Source of the DNA: Legionella feeleii
Lineage (GTDB): Bacteria; Pseudomonadota; Gammaproteobacteria; Legionellales; Legionellaceae
DNA length: 64,000 bases
Assembly (NCBI RefSeq): GCF_001467625.1
Contig: NZ_LNYB01000081.1
Span: forward strand, 144,846 to 208,845
Direction of reading: 5' to 3'
Made by a program: the position numbers and the translations under genes. How positions within the stretch are numbered: the stretch's first letter is position 1; every line of letters starts with the position of its first letter. This document shows, in pieces, positions 1 to 10,450 of this stretch. The notes beneath the pieces are model-generated. The model was given only the letters and a program-made list of their open reading frames with translations, was not told the DNA's origin and did no database searches.

Positions 1-2
1 GA

Positions 3-1784
3 CAACCCGCAAAAGTCCAAACTCCGCAGATATACAGTACTCGTTCAGAAGATTTTGCCCGTGATGAGGTTACCAAACGTAATCCCTATCAATACACGAT
101 GGCCAATGATTTTTATCATGCGACGGTTTGTACCCAACGTGATTTAGGTATGACTATCTTAAATGCAACAGCTATTGCCATCGAAACGAAAGCAACTTAT
201 AACGGTACTATAGCCTGGGAAGAAGATGGTTTTCCTCATCGTATTGCGGTAAAAATCCTTGATATTCAGTTTTACCTCTATACTGCTCATATTGATCTTT
301 GTACGGGTCCTGGGCCTACAAGAAAATTAACAGCAACCCAAGTTGATTCTGTGCTGTCAAAACAACTATTAAGTACTGGCAAGATGATTTATGGTCAAGA
401 CCATGGTGATGCCCGCTTAAAAGGCAATGTTGTTTTTTATGGTGGTGGAGCCAGAAATGCAGCGATGGTTCTCGATATCATCAATGGATGCCAACCCGAT
501 GTTACCTCCTTTGTTTGGGTAGCACGTGACGGACAGAATTTTGATACTAATAATATGTTCAACCGACAATTTTCTGATTTGGATGACAATCCAAAGGCTA
601 AAATGGCCCTAGGTGATTTAACCAAAGTAGAACTTGACGATACAGGCAGCCTTAGCCTTACCTTCGGAAAACCAGTAAAACAGCGTAAAACAAAAGTACT
701 TCCTGAAGTCACAACGCTTGTTTGTGATCAATTAGTCGTTGCCATTGGCCAAGAGCCCCATTCTCTAACAAGCTCCCTAAAAGGATTTGTACCTTGCCAG
801 TTGGAAAGAGGATTGAGCGATTTAACTGAAACAGAAGTCCTTCCTCTTGGTACCCGTTCAAGCGATGGCACTATCCTATGTTGGGGAGCTGCTGGTATCA
901 TTGGGACTGGTCTGGATGACAGTCGTTCATTTATTGACATTGGGCTTAAGCATGCACAATCCTTACCGCGGGAAAGCAGGGCAAACGTCGGTATTTTCCG
1001 TAGTTCGATTATGATAGAAAAAATGGTAGAGCTACTGCGTGCATTCTATCCAGCGAAATTTATTTCAACAGATAAATCCTTTCATCGCTATGATCTTCCT
1101 GATATTAACCGTGCGAGTCGCAGTGAACTCTATGAAATCATTAGAGAAACAATGAAAGCTACGTTGAGTGCGGAAGCCTGTTTGATACTAACAGATAAAA
1201 TTCTTGAAATCCGTAGTCAATTACCGACCGGGCTTGAAGATATTGATGTTCTGGCAAAAGAAGTTCCAGCACCAGTACTGAAGGCATTGAAAAAAGCCTA
1301 TATTCCTTTCCACATTGAAGAAATAGTAGAACCCAAGGTCAAGGTAGAACTGCCGCAATTAGCATCTGTACAAATGCCCACCCCTGTTGACAGACCAGAA
1401 GTAATATCGGTAGAAGTACCTCCGATAAGACGTTCCCCGGAATCTATTCAACCACCAGTGGGTGTTTCTGTACAAAAGCAACCCATATCCATCAATGAAG
1501 AAGATGGGGTTAGTTCTCCTGTAATCGCTGAAAACCCGACTAAAAAACCAAAGTCTGTTAAAGTCAAAATTGTGGACAGCTCTGACAGGTTCTTTAGTAC
1601 AAGTGTCCCTACTCCTAAGTCCACTAGAGGAGAATTCAATGCACTTGTTGAGGAGCTCAGAGATGAAGAAGACGATAATATTCAATTACCTATTATTCCT
1701 GTGGGAAGCAGTAAGAAACCTCAAAAATTGGATGAAATGGATGGAAGCACGGCCAATCTTACCGAGCTCTCCGTGTATAGTTGA
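3..1784 (+). CDS. Flavin/Rossmann-like oxidoreductase-type protein, 5' end cut off
   Basis: The reading frame is open from the left edge, so the gene is partial; the first ATG in the window (99) is internal because coding sequence continues upstream of it. A glycine-rich stretch FYGGGARNAAMVLDII (about residue 113 counted from base 99), then LVCDQLVVAIGQEP and CWGAAGIIGTG, follows the order seen in FAD/NAD(P)-binding disulfide-reductase-like folds. The last ~170 residues are unlike an enzyme core: proline- and charge-rich with an acidic tail (EELRDEEDDN). Such a tail is compatible with a Dot/Icm substrate, but that is inference. Catalytic identity is unknown. Confidence 0.6.
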   Translation, partial: QPAKVQTPQIYSTRSEDFARDEVTKRNPYQYTMANDFYHATVCTQRDLGMTILNATAIAIETKATYNGTIAWEEDGFPHRIAVKILDIQFYLYTAHIDLCTGPGPTRKLTATQVDSVLSKQLLSTGKMIYGQDHGDARLKGNVVFYGGGARNAAMVLDIINGCQPDVTSFVWVARDGQNFDTNNMFNRQFSDLDDNPKAKMALGDLTKVELDDTGSLSLTFGKPVKQRKTKVLPEVTTLVCDQLVVAIGQEPHSLTSSLKGFVPCQLERGLSDLTETEVLPLGTRSSDGTILCWGAAGIIGTGLDDSRSFIDIGLKHAQSLPRESRANVGIFRSSIMIEKMVELLRAFYPAKFISTDKSFHRYDLPDINRASRSELYEIIRETMKATLSAEACLILTDKILEIRSQLPTGLEDIDVLAKEVPAPVLKALKKAYIPFHIEEIVEPKVKVELPQLASVQMPTPVDRPEVISVEVPPIRRSPESIQPPVGVSVQKQPISINEEDGVSSPVIAENPTKKPKSVKVKIVDSSDRFFSTSVPTPKSTRGEFNALVEELRDEEDDNIQLPIIPVGSSKKPQKLDEMDGSTANLTELSVYS

Positions 1785-1862
1785 TAGTTTTTGATTGATC
1801 TGGTGCTATTTTGCTGACTTGGGGTATAATATATCCACTATTCTCGACCTTGAGTCAGCTTA

Positions 1863-2810
1863 ATGCCCTACCAGACCTTACAACAATTTTTAAAATTAAA
1901 GACGGCTGAAAAAATTTCTCTAAAGCCTTTACTTGAATTAAGTGAGGCTCTGGAGCAAGGAGGTTTATCATCTCAGGAACAAGTAGCCTTAGCGAGTGAG
2001 ATTGAAAAAATCGACTTCGCCCTTTTGATTAGAGCTGCTCTTGGTAACCCGAAACTCAATACCTTATGTAAGCATCCAAGCTTGAATGACATCTGGAATG
2101 AGAAATGGCGTCTTTGTGGGCTTAACCCACCACGGACTGAAGAGCCTCCTCAGGCAGGCAAACCCATTCACGAATACAAACCCCAATCTACCCTGCACAC
2201 CTTTGAATTGTTAAAAGGTATTTTTGTCTATGGCCAATACAAACGCCACCTTAAAGCCGAAGAAAGCATATTCAAGGCTTATGCACCATCCTATCTACAA
2301 CTTGCAGCCTATCTGGGATATTTTCCGGCACTGGGCGGCTTATGCAAACAAGCACTTGCTCAAAACTCGTTGAATAACGCCCTCTTTTATGCCAGTAAAG
2401 CAGCGGAACTATATTGGACACCTGGTTATTTTTTACTTGCTATTACCACCTATACACTGGCCAGGCAGGATCACAATGAGAGCTTCTATCAAACAGCGTT
2501 GTTGCAACTGATTATAGCTGAGAAACTAATGCCTCATGCAGAAAACATGATAAACAATGCCTACCAGGGAAAATCCGTTGCAACTGCATTAGCGGAAGCT
2601 GGTTTAAGTGATCTGATTGGACTGAAACAAGAGCTTGCTCGCCTTGCAGGCCTATCAATGTCTTGGGTTACGAGCACTCTCTACAAGCAAGCAGAAAAAG
2701 AAGCCAAAAAAATTGTAGATGAAGCCTCTTCGAACAACAAAAATGAAGACAGACCCGGCTCGAAAGAAGAAATGAGTGAGATAGAAATATCAACACGTCT
2801 TTCACTTTAA
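1863..2810 (+). CDS. Legionella-type orphan protein, possible Dot/Icm effector
   Basis: A 315-residue soluble, mostly alpha-helical protein without signal peptide or membrane segment. No enzyme motif is visible. Residues ~50-85 (ending NTLCKHPSLNDIWNEKWRLC) vaguely recall the end of an F-box, with its spaced Leu/Trp pattern, but this is weak. The C-terminus is rich in Glu/Ser (GSKEEMSEIEISTRLSL), as in the E-block signals of many IcmS/W-dependent effectors. A TATAAT -10 lies at about 1824, inside a GCTGACT/AGTCAGC inverted repeat (1813-1859). The gene precedes hemA but has its own promoter. Function unknown. Confidence 0.65.
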   Translation: MPYQTLQQFLKLKTAEKISLKPLLELSEALEQGGLSSQEQVALASEIEKIDFALLIRAALGNPKLNTLCKHPSLNDIWNEKWRLCGLNPPRTEEPPQAGKPIHEYKPQSTLHTFELLKGIFVYGQYKRHLKAEESIFKAYAPSYLQLAAYLGYFPALGGLCKQALAQNSLNNALFYASKAAELYWTPGYFLLAITTYTLARQDHNESFYQTALLQLIIAEKLMPHAENMINNAYQGKSVATALAEAGLSDLIGLKQELARLAGLSMSWVTSTLYKQAEKEAKKIVDEASSNNKNEDRPGSKEEMSEIEISTRLSL

Positions 2811-2913
2811 GTTTTCATTGGTTAGATAGCCATTATATCGCTCTCAAGTCTACAAATTTCTCGGGTAATAGTTTACAATTCCCTGATACTCTGCTGCCTT
2901 TAAATTGAATTCT

Positions 2914-4185
2914 ATGGTGTTTGTCGCCTGTGGACTAAATCATGAAACTGCCCCACTGACAGTGCGTGAAAAAATCGCACTGCCTCTTGCTATGCAAGAT
3001 AAATTGCTTAACGAGTTAATTCGTTTACCTGCAGTAAACGAAGCGGCTATGTTATCAACCTGCAACCGTACCGAAATTTATTGCGACACAGAAGAGCCAG
3101 AAAATATAGTACCTTGGCTTGCCTATCAACATGAATTGGCACCCGAGTTATTATCACCTTATCTTTATATTCACCACGGCCATCATGGCATTCGCCATAC
3201 GTTGCGAGTTGCCAGTGGTTTGGATTCAATGATGCTTGGTGAACCGCAAATTCTTGGCCAAATGAAACAAGCCTATCAATATGCCTGTCAGTTAGGAACG
3301 GTAAAAACAACTTTACGCTCTGTCTTTCAATATATATTCAGTGCAAGCAAACGTATTAGAAATCGAAGTGGCATTGGTAAAAATCCTGTTTCTGTCGCCT
3401 ATGCTGCGGTGCAATTAATTGGTCAGTTATTTCCCAGTCAAAACGATTTGCAAGTCTTTATAATTGGCTCTGGCGAAACTGCAACCCTCGTTGCCAAATA
3501 TTTGCATAAACAAGGTGTTAAGCGCTTTTTAATTGCAAGCCGTACCCGCGAGCATGCTCAACAGCTTGCTAGCGATTTCGGCGGCGAAGCATTAACTATC
3601 GGTGATATCCCGCAGTACCTGTCTCAAGCTGATGTGGTGATTTCTGCAACCGCCTGTCCATTACCCTTTATTAATAAAAGCTTGGTTGAACATGCCTTAA
3701 GCAAGCGAGCACAAAATCCAATGTTTTTTCTTGATTTGGCAGTACCCCGTGACATTGAAGCAGACGTGGGTGAGCTGGAAGCCGTTCATCTGTATAACAT
3801 CGATGATTTGCAATCAATGATTACCAAAGGAATGGATGAGCGGCGTTCTGCAGCCCGACAGGCTGAACAACTCATTGATTGTGAATTGGATAATTATATT
3901 CGTTGGCACCGTTCATTACGTGCCAAAGAAGTTATCTGTGATTATCGTAATCATATGCAAGTATTGGCACAGAAAGAATTACAGCGGGCCCAGGACAAAT
4001 TGTCAGCAGGCTATTGCCAGGATAGTGTATTACGTGAGTTTTGCGAGCGGCTGGTGAATAAATTAGTCCATCATCCTACTGTGGGCTTTCGTCAAGCAGC
4101 ATTAGACGGGCGTGAAGAACTCTTTGATTTGGCACGCTATTTATTTAATCCTTTAGTACAGTCTCCTTATGAAGAAATCTCTTGA
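2914..4185 (+). CDS. hemA: Glutamyl-tRNA reductase
   Basis: HemA reduces glutamyl-tRNA(Glu) to glutamate-1-semialdehyde, the first committed step of C5-pathway tetrapyrrole synthesis. The N-terminus [19 protein letters not shown] and the STCNRTEIY motif (catalytic Cys50) are diagnostic. An NADPH-binding GSGETA lies near residue 185, and a C-terminal dimerisation helix follows. A TTG at 2905 is in frame, but ATG 2914 gives the normal family N-terminus (423 residues). The gene overlaps prfA by 17 bases, as in the hemA-prfA order of many gammaproteobacteria, so the two are probably co-translated. hemE is also in the window, 43 kb away. Confidence 0.96.
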   Translation: MVFVACGLNHETAPLTVREKIALPLAMQDKLLNELIRLPAVNEAAMLSTCNRTEIYCDTEEPENIVPWLAYQHELAPELLSPYLYIHHGHHGIRHTLRVASGLDSMMLGEPQILGQMKQAYQYACQLGTVKTTLRSVFQYIFSASKRIRNRSGIGKNPVSVAYAAVQLIGQLFPSQNDLQVFIIGSGETATLVAKYLHKQGVKRFLIASRTREHAQQLASDFGGEALTIGDIPQYLSQADVVISATACPLPFINKSLVEHALSKRAQNPMFFLDLAVPRDIEADVGELEAVHLYNIDDLQSMITKGMDERRSAARQAEQLIDCELDNYIRWHRSLRAKEVICDYRNHMQVLAQKELQRAQDKLSAGYCQDSVLREFCERLVNKLVHHPTVGFRQAALDGREELFDLARYLFNPLVQSPYEEIS

Positions 4186-5257
4186 ATTAAAATTGGAGCA
4201 AATGCTCGAGCGCTTCCAGGAAATTAGCCGTTTACTGTCAGAAGCATCGGTCATAGCGGATCAGAATCAATTTAAAAATTTATCAAAAGAATATGCTCAA
4301 CTAGAGCCTGTTGCCACTTGCTATGATGCTTATATACAGGCGCGTAATAATGTCGTTTCATTGCAGGAATTACTCGATGGAGATGATGCCGAGCTCGCAG
4401 CGATGGCAGCCGACGAAATGGCCAGTGCCAAAGAAAAAATCGATGAGCTTGAAGAGCAATTGCAATGGCACCTGATTCCGAAAGATCCTGATGATGAACG
4501 AAATATTTACCTTGAAGTGCGTGCCGGTACTGGCGGGGATGAGGCAGCAATTTTTGCCGGTGACTTGTTCCGTATGTACAGTCGTTATGCTGAAACAAAA
4601 GGTTGGCAGGTTGAAATAATCAGCGCGAGTCACGGAGAACATGGCGGCTATAAAGAAGTCATTGCACGTGTCAGTGGTAATGCCGTTTACTCACAATTAA
4701 AATTTGAATCCGGCGCACATCGTGTGCAACGTGTACCAGAAACAGAATCACAGGGACGCGTCCATACCTCAGCCTGTACAGTAGCTATTTTACCGGAAGT
4801 TGAAGAAATTGATGACATCGAAATTAACAGTGATGAACTTCGTATTGATACCTATCGCTCATCAGGAGCAGGCGGTCAGCACGTCAACAAAACTGATTCA
4901 GCCATTCGCATCACCCATCTCCCCACAGGGGTAGTGGTTGAATGCCAGGATGAGCGTTCACAACATAAAAACCGTGCCAAAGCGATGGCCTTATTAAAAA
5001 CACGCCTACTCGACGCAGAACAAAGCAAGCAACGGCAACAGCAAGCACAGACACGCAAATCGCTCGTAGGGACAGGTGATCGTTCTGAGCGGATTCGTAC
5101 CTATAATTTTCCCCAGGGACGCTTAACCGATCACCGCATTAATCTGACGCTTTACCAGCTCAATGATGTCATTGCGGGTGATTTGTATCCTGTCATTGAA
5201 GCCTTACAGCGCGAATACCACGCCGAATTACTCGCTGAATTGGGTAATCATGATTGA
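4169..5257 (+). CDS. prfA: Peptide chain release factor 1
   Basis: RF1 reads UAA/UAG stop codons and triggers peptidyl-tRNA hydrolysis. The protein has the usual 362 residues. The catalytic GGQ sits near residue 235 in [17 protein letters not shown], followed by the typical HKNRAKAM segment and the C-terminal [16 protein letters not shown]. The start lies inside the end of hemA, and the stop overlaps the start of prmC, whose product methylates this same GGQ glutamine. The three genes form one tightly packed transcription unit. Confidence 0.97.
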   Translation: MKKSLELKLEQMLERFQEISRLLSEASVIADQNQFKNLSKEYAQLEPVATCYDAYIQARNNVVSLQELLDGDDAELAAMAADEMASAKEKIDELEEQLQWHLIPKDPDDERNIYLEVRAGTGGDEAAIFAGDLFRMYSRYAETKGWQVEIISASHGEHGGYKEVIARVSGNAVYSQLKFESGAHRVQRVPETESQGRVHTSACTVAILPEVEEIDDIEINSDELRIDTYRSSGAGGQHVNKTDSAIRITHLPTGVVVECQDERSQHKNRAKAMALLKTRLLDAEQSKQRQQQAQTRKSLVGTGDRSERIRTYNFPQGRLTDHRINLTLYQLNDVIAGDLYPVIEALQREYHAELLAELGNHD

Positions 5258-6098
5258 CATTAAAAGCGCTCTGTTACAAGCAATAACGAAGCTTGAAACA
5301 CAGAGTAGCAGTGCTCGCCTGGATGCAGAAATTCTTCTCGCCTATGTTTTGCTCAAAACACGTACCTATCTTTATACCTATCCAGATGCAAACTTAACTC
5401 AAGCCCAGTGGCAGACCTATCAACGCCTGGTTGATCAACGTTCGGAAGGTGTTCCTGTCGCTTATTTAACCGGTACGCGTGAATTCTGGTCTCTACCACT
5501 AAAAGTCTGTGAGGATACGTTAATACCGCGGCCAGAAACAGAACTTCTCGTTGAACTGACCTTAGCTCAGCTGGCTGATAAACCACAAGCAGAAATCCTT
5601 GATTTGGGAACAGGTAGTGGTGCTATTGCACTCGCTTTTGCATCGGAATGCCCTGACTGGCAAATTACTGCCTGTGATTTTAGCCAGGGAGCCTTACAGA
5701 CTGCCGAAGAAAATGCGGCGCGTTTGGGATTAACCAATGTCTGTTTTTGCCATTCTGACTGGTTTGAAAAGATATCAACACAACAACACTTTGATGCTAT
5801 CGTATCAAATCCGCCCTATATAGCAGCCCATGATCCCCATCTTGCTGAAGGCGATGTACGCTTCGAACCAAGTTTGGCTCTGGTTAGTGGTGAAGATGGA
5901 TTAACTGCAATAAAACACATTATTAAACATAGTATTGCTAGGCTTAAGCCTGGCGGGCTATTATTATTAGAGCATGGCTTTGATCAAAAATTTGCGGTAA
6001 TGTCTATGCTTAACGAATATGGATATTTACAGGTTCAATGCTGGCAAGATTGGCAAGGTAATGACCGAGTAAGTGGTGGCAAGCGAATTATTAGTTGA
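5250..6098 (+). CDS. prmC: Release factor glutamine N5-methyltransferase
   Basis: PrmC methylates the GGQ glutamine of release factors using S-adenosylmethionine. Key motifs are [13 protein letters not shown] (SAM-binding motif I) and NPPYIA near residue 187, which contacts the glutamine side chain. ATG 5250 ([10 protein letters not shown], 282 residues) is preferred over an upstream in-frame ATG at 5163 that lies deep inside prfA and would add an unrelated N-terminus. The 8-base overlap with prfA implies translational coupling of enzyme and substrate. Confidence 0.95.
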   Translation: MIDIKSALLQAITKLETQSSSARLDAEILLAYVLLKTRTYLYTYPDANLTQAQWQTYQRLVDQRSEGVPVAYLTGTREFWSLPLKVCEDTLIPRPETELLVELTLAQLADKPQAEILDLGTGSGAIALAFASECPDWQITACDFSQGALQTAEENAARLGLTNVCFCHSDWFEKISTQQHFDAIVSNPPYIAAHDPHLAEGDVRFEPSLALVSGEDGLTAIKHIIKHSIARLKPGGLLLLEHGFDQKFAVMSMLNEYGYLQVQCWQDWQGNDRVSGGKRIIS

Positions 6099-6184
6099 TG
6101 ACTAGAATGATTTTTGGTATACCTAGCGCTTTTCAATCGCATGCCATAATGGCTTGTTGAACAGGATGCAACAAGGAGGCATAG

Positions 6185-6661
6185 ATGCCAGAGCAATTAA
6201 CCGATTCAACCAACGAGAGTATACGAAACGTGAAAAATGACGCCGTTAGCAGTATGGGAATAGCCCCCTATCAGGAAACTGAAGGCGAAGAGTATATGAA
6301 TGACAAGCAATTAGCACATATTGAAAAAATATTGCTTGCTTGGCGTCAATCGCTGATGGAAGAAGTTGATAGAACAGTAACTCATATGAAAGATGAAGCT
6401 GCCAACTTCCCTGATCCCTCTGATCGAGCTAGCCAGGAAGAAGAATTCAGTCTTGAGCTCAGAACCCGTGACAGGGAGCGTAAATTAATTAAGAAAATCG
6501 AAGATGCCCTTGAAAGACTTCGTGATGAAGATTTTGGTTATTGTGAAGCTTGCGGTATCGAGATTGGTTTACGACGCTTAGAAGCACGACCTACTGCCAC
6601 TTTGTGCATAGACTGCAAGACTTTATCTGAAATTAAAGAACGTCAAAACCAGGGTGGTTAA
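6185..6661 (+). CDS. dksA: RNA polymerase-binding transcription factor DksA
   Basis: DksA binds the RNA polymerase secondary channel and works with ppGpp to repress rRNA and activate amino-acid and stress promoters; in Legionella it takes part in the switch to the transmissive phase (known biology). The coiled-coil tip keeps the DxxDxA motif (DPSDRA, near residue 76). The zinc finger has Cys120, Cys123, Cys141 and Cys144 (CEAC, CIDC). A strong AAGGAGG site precedes ATG 6185. The ~40-residue N-terminal arm ahead of [14 protein letters not shown] is longer than in short DksA-like proteins. A hairpin follows the stop. Confidence 0.93.
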   Translation: MPEQLTDSTNESIRNVKNDAVSSMGIAPYQETEGEEYMNDKQLAHIEKILLAWRQSLMEEVDRTVTHMKDEAANFPDPSDRASQEEEFSLELRTRDRERKLIKKIEDALERLRDEDFGYCEACGIEIGLRRLEARPTATLCIDCKTLSEIKERQNQGG

Positions 6662-6665
6662 TGAC

Positions 6666-6694
6666 AACAAGCAGAGCGTTAAGCTCTGCTTGTT
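6666..6694. terminator. Hairpin between dksA and waaA, probable bidirectional terminator
   Basis: A perfect 12-bp stem (AACAAGCAGAGC / GCTCTGCTTGTT) with a 5-base loop sits just after the dksA stop. The U-rich tail on the plus side is weak (AGTTTCTTA). The minus-strand gene waaA also ends nearby, so both genes may use it. Confidence 0.7.
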
Positions 6695-6741
6695 AGTTTC
6701 TTATCGTCTACCTCTCCAACAGGCTAGGAATTAAGGCAAAC

Positions 6742-8001
6742 TTAACCATTGAGAATTGATTGTGCCTTGGCTACATATCGTGCCACAGCTCCTTTGTTAG
6801 CTTCGAGAACCATCGTTGCATTAGCCACCAGATTCTTTTTTCTATTTCCATCCTGATGTAAAGCAATGATTCGCTCGATCAAAATATCCGCATTCTCCAC
6901 CAACTCGATAGCCTGTGCCTCCTGCAAATCACGACAGATGGTTTTAAAATTATGAACCTGCGTTCCACTAAGAACCGGGACTTTCATAGCAATAGGCTCT
7001 AATACGTTATGCCCGCCCACCGGCACCAGACTACCACCAACAAAAGCATAATCACTGATCTGATAAAAGCCTAATAACTCGCCCAGGCAATCTAGAATAA
7101 CCACTTCGTTTTCTTTACTCAGCGTTTCTTTCTGACTACGCAAACCCGTGTTAAAACCAAGCTGGACACTTAATTGATGGACTTTCTGAAAGCGCTCTGG
7201 ATGGCGAGGGGCAATTAACAGGATCATATTATCAATAGCAGCCTGCAATTTTTTTAAGCGTGATAATACCAACTCTTCTTCATCTTCATGTGTGCTTGCA
7301 ACCATGACTACAACACGCTCAACTCCCCAACGGGCTTTTAAATCCAAAAAGAGCTCTGTATTAATATTTTGTGTTTGCAAATCAAATTTCATATTACCTA
7401 AAACAATCACCTTGGACGCAACTGCACCAAGGGCTCTAAAACGTTTAGCATCATCCTCACTTTGCGCCAAAATAGCATTAAACTGGTTCAGCACTGGTTT
7501 GAATAAAAATTTAACCTTGCGATATCCCTGATAAGAGCGCTCTGATAAGCGAGCATTAACCAGAAAAAGATCCATCTGTGCTTTATAGGCATAATGAATT
7601 ATATTTGGCCATAACTCTGTTTCAACGATGAGTCCTACACGAGCTTTCGTTCTTTTAAAAAATCGCTTGGTTACACCAGGTAGATCATAAGGCATATACT
7701 GGTGAATAACTTTTTCACCAAAACGCGCCTTGACTCGTTCCGCACCAGTAGGCGTCATTGTCGTTACTAAAATCGTCCATTGCTTGGCAAGCAAGGCATC
7801 GATTAAGGGTGTAGCTGCAATCACCTCTCCTAAAGAAACAGCATGAACCCAGATATCAACCTGAATATCCTCTCTGTCGTTTAAAACAAAACGCTCTGAG
7901 ATCCGCTGCCGATAAGCCGGTAATTGACGTCCTTTCCACCATAGCCGCAATAACATATATGGTGTCATCAAGTACATTAAGAATGAATAAACGTGTCGCA
8001 T
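6742..8001 (-). CDS. waaA: 3-deoxy-D-manno-octulosonic acid (Kdo) transferase
   Basis: WaaA (KdtA) transfers Kdo from CMP-Kdo to lipid IVA on the inner face of the inner membrane, starting the LPS core. The length of 419 residues is normal. An N-terminal hydrophobic anchor (YSFLMYLMTPYMLLRLWW) is followed by VHAVSLGEVIAATPLI, which contains the conserved catalytic Glu. The C-terminal GT-B half has FVGGSLVPVGGHNVLEP. It converges on dksA and stands alone. Confidence 0.95.
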   Translation of the reverse strand: MRHVYSFLMYLMTPYMLLRLWWKGRQLPAYRQRISERFVLNDREDIQVDIWVHAVSLGEVIAATPLIDALLAKQWTILVTTMTPTGAERVKARFGEKVIHQYMPYDLPGVTKRFFKRTKARVGLIVETELWPNIIHYAYKAQMDLFLVNARLSERSYQGYRKVKFLFKPVLNQFNAILAQSEDDAKRFRALGAVASKVIVLGNMKFDLQTQNINTELFLDLKARWGVERVVVMVASTHEDEEELVLSRLKKLQAAIDNMILLIAPRHPERFQKVHQLSVQLGFNTGLRSQKETLSKENEVVILDCLGELLGFYQISDYAFVGGSLVPVGGHNVLEPIAMKVPVLSGTQVHNFKTICRDLQEAQAIELVENADILIERIIALHQDGNRKKNLVANATMVLEANKGAVARYVAKAQSILNG

Positions 8002-8104
8002 AAACTACCCTATTGAAAAAAGGAAAGTATATATTTATTTTGCTCTCTTGGGTTAATAATTTAAGAAAAAGTCCAAGACATCATTATCAAAGTAAATGCT
8101 TAAA

Positions 8105-8135
8105 ATAACTACACACTTTCGAAGAGTGTAGTTAT
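8105..8135 (-). terminator. Intrinsic terminator of the MDR oxidoreductase gene
   Basis: A 10-bp stem (ATAACTACAC / GTGTAGTTAT) with an 11-base loop. Read on the minus strand it is followed by TTTTAAG, downstream of the gene that ends at 8167. Confidence 0.75.
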
Positions 8136-8166
8136 ATGATACGAAAAAATTAAAACACCCTTCTCA

Positions 8167-9162
8167 TTAAGCAAAATTAGTAAGCACAATTTTTCCTAGA
8201 GCGTTTCCATTTTCAAGATGGGCATGAGCAGCCCCTACTTGAGTAATGTTAAATTTTTGCTCATCGATTAAAGGACGAATAAAGCCTTCATCCACTAGCG
8301 TAGCTATTTTAGCTAGTATTTCCCCATAATGAGCGCGCTTAATACCAGTGATAAGAGGTAAAGGCTGTAATACAAGATGAATGGATAACCCTTTGAAAAA
8401 TGCGGGATATAAATCATAATTACCAGCAGCAAGAATAGAGATCACTTGACCAAAAAGAGCGGCCGCCTGAAAACATTCACTAAAATTTTCTCCGCCTACG
8501 GTATCAAAAACAATCTCAAAACCTGCGCCATTAGTATGCTCAGCAACATAAGACTCGATCGTTGTCTTTTTATAATCTATCGCAAAATCAGCACCCAATT
8601 GCTTGGCCATCTCTAATTTTTTAGCTGATGAACCAGTTGCAAACACTTTTGCACCCAACCATTTAGCTAACTGTATCGAGACGTGACCAACACCACCTGT
8701 ACCACCATGAATGAGGACTGTTTGTCCTTTTTTCACCTTAGCATAGGTGACTAAACCTTCCCAAGCAGTGAGAGAAACCAAAGGCAAGGAAGCCGCTTCA
8801 ACCAAGGATAGCGTTTTAGGTTTAAGCGCAATTAAATCGGCATCAGCAAGTACGTATTCAGCTAAGCCTCCTCCCATATCAAGAAGGCCTCCAACACAGC
8901 CATAGACTTCGTCGCCCACAGAAAAATTAGTAACACCCTCACCTACTTCTTCAATAATACCAGCAACATCGCCATGCAAAACCATTGGAAAATTTTTTAC
9001 CAAATCAGGGAAATAACCTTTACGCATTTTATAATCAAGTGGGTTAACGCTGGTAGCAACTACCTTAATTAATACATGGCCAGGTTTAATCTCTGGTTTT
9101 GGTAAAGTAGCTTCTGCAAAAACATCTATATCCCCAAACTTGGTTAAAACGATAGATCTCAT
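8167..9162 (-). CDS. NADP-dependent MDR-family oxidoreductase (quinone oxidoreductase-like)
   Basis: Medium-chain dehydrogenase/reductase of 331 residues. The N-terminal GroES-like half contains VNPLDYKMRKGYFP and HGDVAGIIEEVG. The Rossmann half has VLIHGGTGGVGHVSIQLAKWLGA. The Cys ligands of zinc alcohol dehydrogenases are missing, so it belongs to the zinc-free quinone/enone reductase branch. The substrate cannot be read from sequence. It is monocistronic, with a terminator at 8105-8135. Confidence 0.85.
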   Translation of the reverse strand: MRSIVLTKFGDIDVFAEATLPKPEIKPGHVLIKVVATSVNPLDYKMRKGYFPDLVKNFPMVLHGDVAGIIEEVGEGVTNFSVGDEVYGCVGGLLDMGGGLAEYVLADADLIALKPKTLSLVEAASLPLVSLTAWEGLVTYAKVKKGQTVLIHGGTGGVGHVSIQLAKWLGAKVFATGSSAKKLEMAKQLGADFAIDYKKTTIESYVAEHTNGAGFEIVFDTVGGENFSECFQAAALFGQVISILAAGNYDLYPAFFKGLSIHLVLQPLPLITGIKRAHYGEILAKIATLVDEGFIRPLIDEQKFNITQVGAAHAHLENGNALGKIVLTNFA

Positions 9163-9582
9163 TTTTTCTCCTGATAGCGATTAATGGACTGGCATTGCTA
9201 AATTTAAGCCGAAATATACTTTTTTTAATCAATATTGTCAAAAAATTCTTAACCTCTCATTTCTTACGATATTAAAACTTAAGGTTCTTCCCTGCTACTG
9301 CATACTCATGAATTGACTCATCGCCTAAACCCAAAACGACAAGGATTGTCATCCCTATCCTTAGGGAGTACTACCAAAAAATTGCTCGTAATCTTTCTTC
9401 TTTACTAAACAGATGGATTAAAATCAAAGGTAAAGAAAGGCTATTTTTAATTTTTTAAAAGACGGGTTGATAAATATATAAACTGATTAGTGGGTCGATT
9501 TCAGTCTTTTTTAATAATACAAAGCGTATAATTACACTTATAGTTATAAAACTTATTTAACATGAATGGAAAACAGGGCGAA
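9163..9582. other. Intergenic region with djlA promoter candidate
   Basis: About 400 AT-rich bases between divergent genes, with no supported ORF. A TATAAT -10 at 9527-9532 faces djlA but lacks a good -35. A short AAGGAT/ATCCTT hairpin lies near 9341-9362. No tRNA or known RNA is recognised. Confidence 0.5.
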
Positions 9583-10443
9583 ATGAATTTTCGGCAATTT
9601 TTTACTAATCATCAGTGGTGGGGAAAAATCCTCGGTGCTTTTTTTGGCTACCTGATTGGAGGTTCGGCCGGAGCACTCTTTGGAATTCTCATTGGCAATT
9701 TTTTCGATCGTGGTATCGTTAGCCACTATACCCGCCCTCATTGGTATTATCATTCCGAAAAACGGCAAGCCGTACAGAAAATTTTTTTTCAAGCAACCTT
9801 TTCTGTAATGGGGCATCTTGCCAAAGCAGATGGGCGTGTTTCTGAGCAAGAAATCGAACTGGCTAAGACACTTATGGATGAAATGCGTTTGAATCATGAA
9901 CAAAAAACCCTGGCCAAGCGCTTCTTTAATGAAGGAAAAGCCGTAAATTTTGATTTAAGCCGCATTTTAACTCTTCTCCAGAAAGCATGCCGGGATAACC
10001 CTGAACTATTAAAGTTATTCATGGATATTCAATATCGCTTTGCACAAACAGATGGCTTATCTAATATGAAGCTACAGGCTCTTGACGTCATCTTCAGGCA
10101 GATGGGGTTTGCTCCATTGAACCAACAATACCGCTTTTATGAGGATTTTGGCTATCAGAGTTCCAGGCAATCATCGAATCAACACTCTTCTTCGCGTCAA
10201 TATAATGATCACTATCAAGCGCCACCACAGAATACACTCATGCAGGCTTATGCCATTTTGGAAATCAACCACACTGCCAGTAAACAAGAAGTAAAGAGTG
10301 CTTATCGACGCTTAATTAGCCGCAATCACCCGGATAAACTGATTGCCAAAGGCTTACCCGAAGAAATGATAAAAATTGCCAATGATAAAACACAAAAAAT
10401 ACGCAAAGCTTACGAACAAATTTGTACCAGCAAAGGGTGGTAA
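9583..10443 (+). CDS. djlA: Membrane-anchored J-domain co-chaperone DjlA
   Basis: DjlA is a type III inner-membrane protein that presents a J-domain to DnaK in the cytoplasm. The single N-terminal glycine-rich membrane segment (ILGAFFGYLIGGSAGALFG), a central TerB-like domain (MGHLAKADGRVSEQEIELA), a Ser/Gln-rich linker and a C-terminal J-domain with HPD (SRNHPDKL) follow the family order. An upstream in-frame ATG at 9562 has no ribosome site, whereas ATG 9583 is preceded by AGGGCGAA, so 9583 is chosen. dnaK and dnaJ are elsewhere in this window. It converges on the next gene with a 7-base gap. Confidence 0.93.
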   Translation: MNFRQFFTNHQWWGKILGAFFGYLIGGSAGALFGILIGNFFDRGIVSHYTRPHWYYHSEKRQAVQKIFFQATFSVMGHLAKADGRVSEQEIELAKTLMDEMRLNHEQKTLAKRFFNEGKAVNFDLSRILTLLQKACRDNPELLKLFMDIQYRFAQTDGLSNMKLQALDVIFRQMGFAPLNQQYRFYEDFGYQSSRQSSNQHSSSRQYNDHYQAPPQNTLMQAYAILEINHTASKQEVKSAYRRLISRNHPDKLIAKGLPEEMIKIANDKTQKIRKAYEQICTSKGW

Positions 10444-10450
10444 AGATTAA

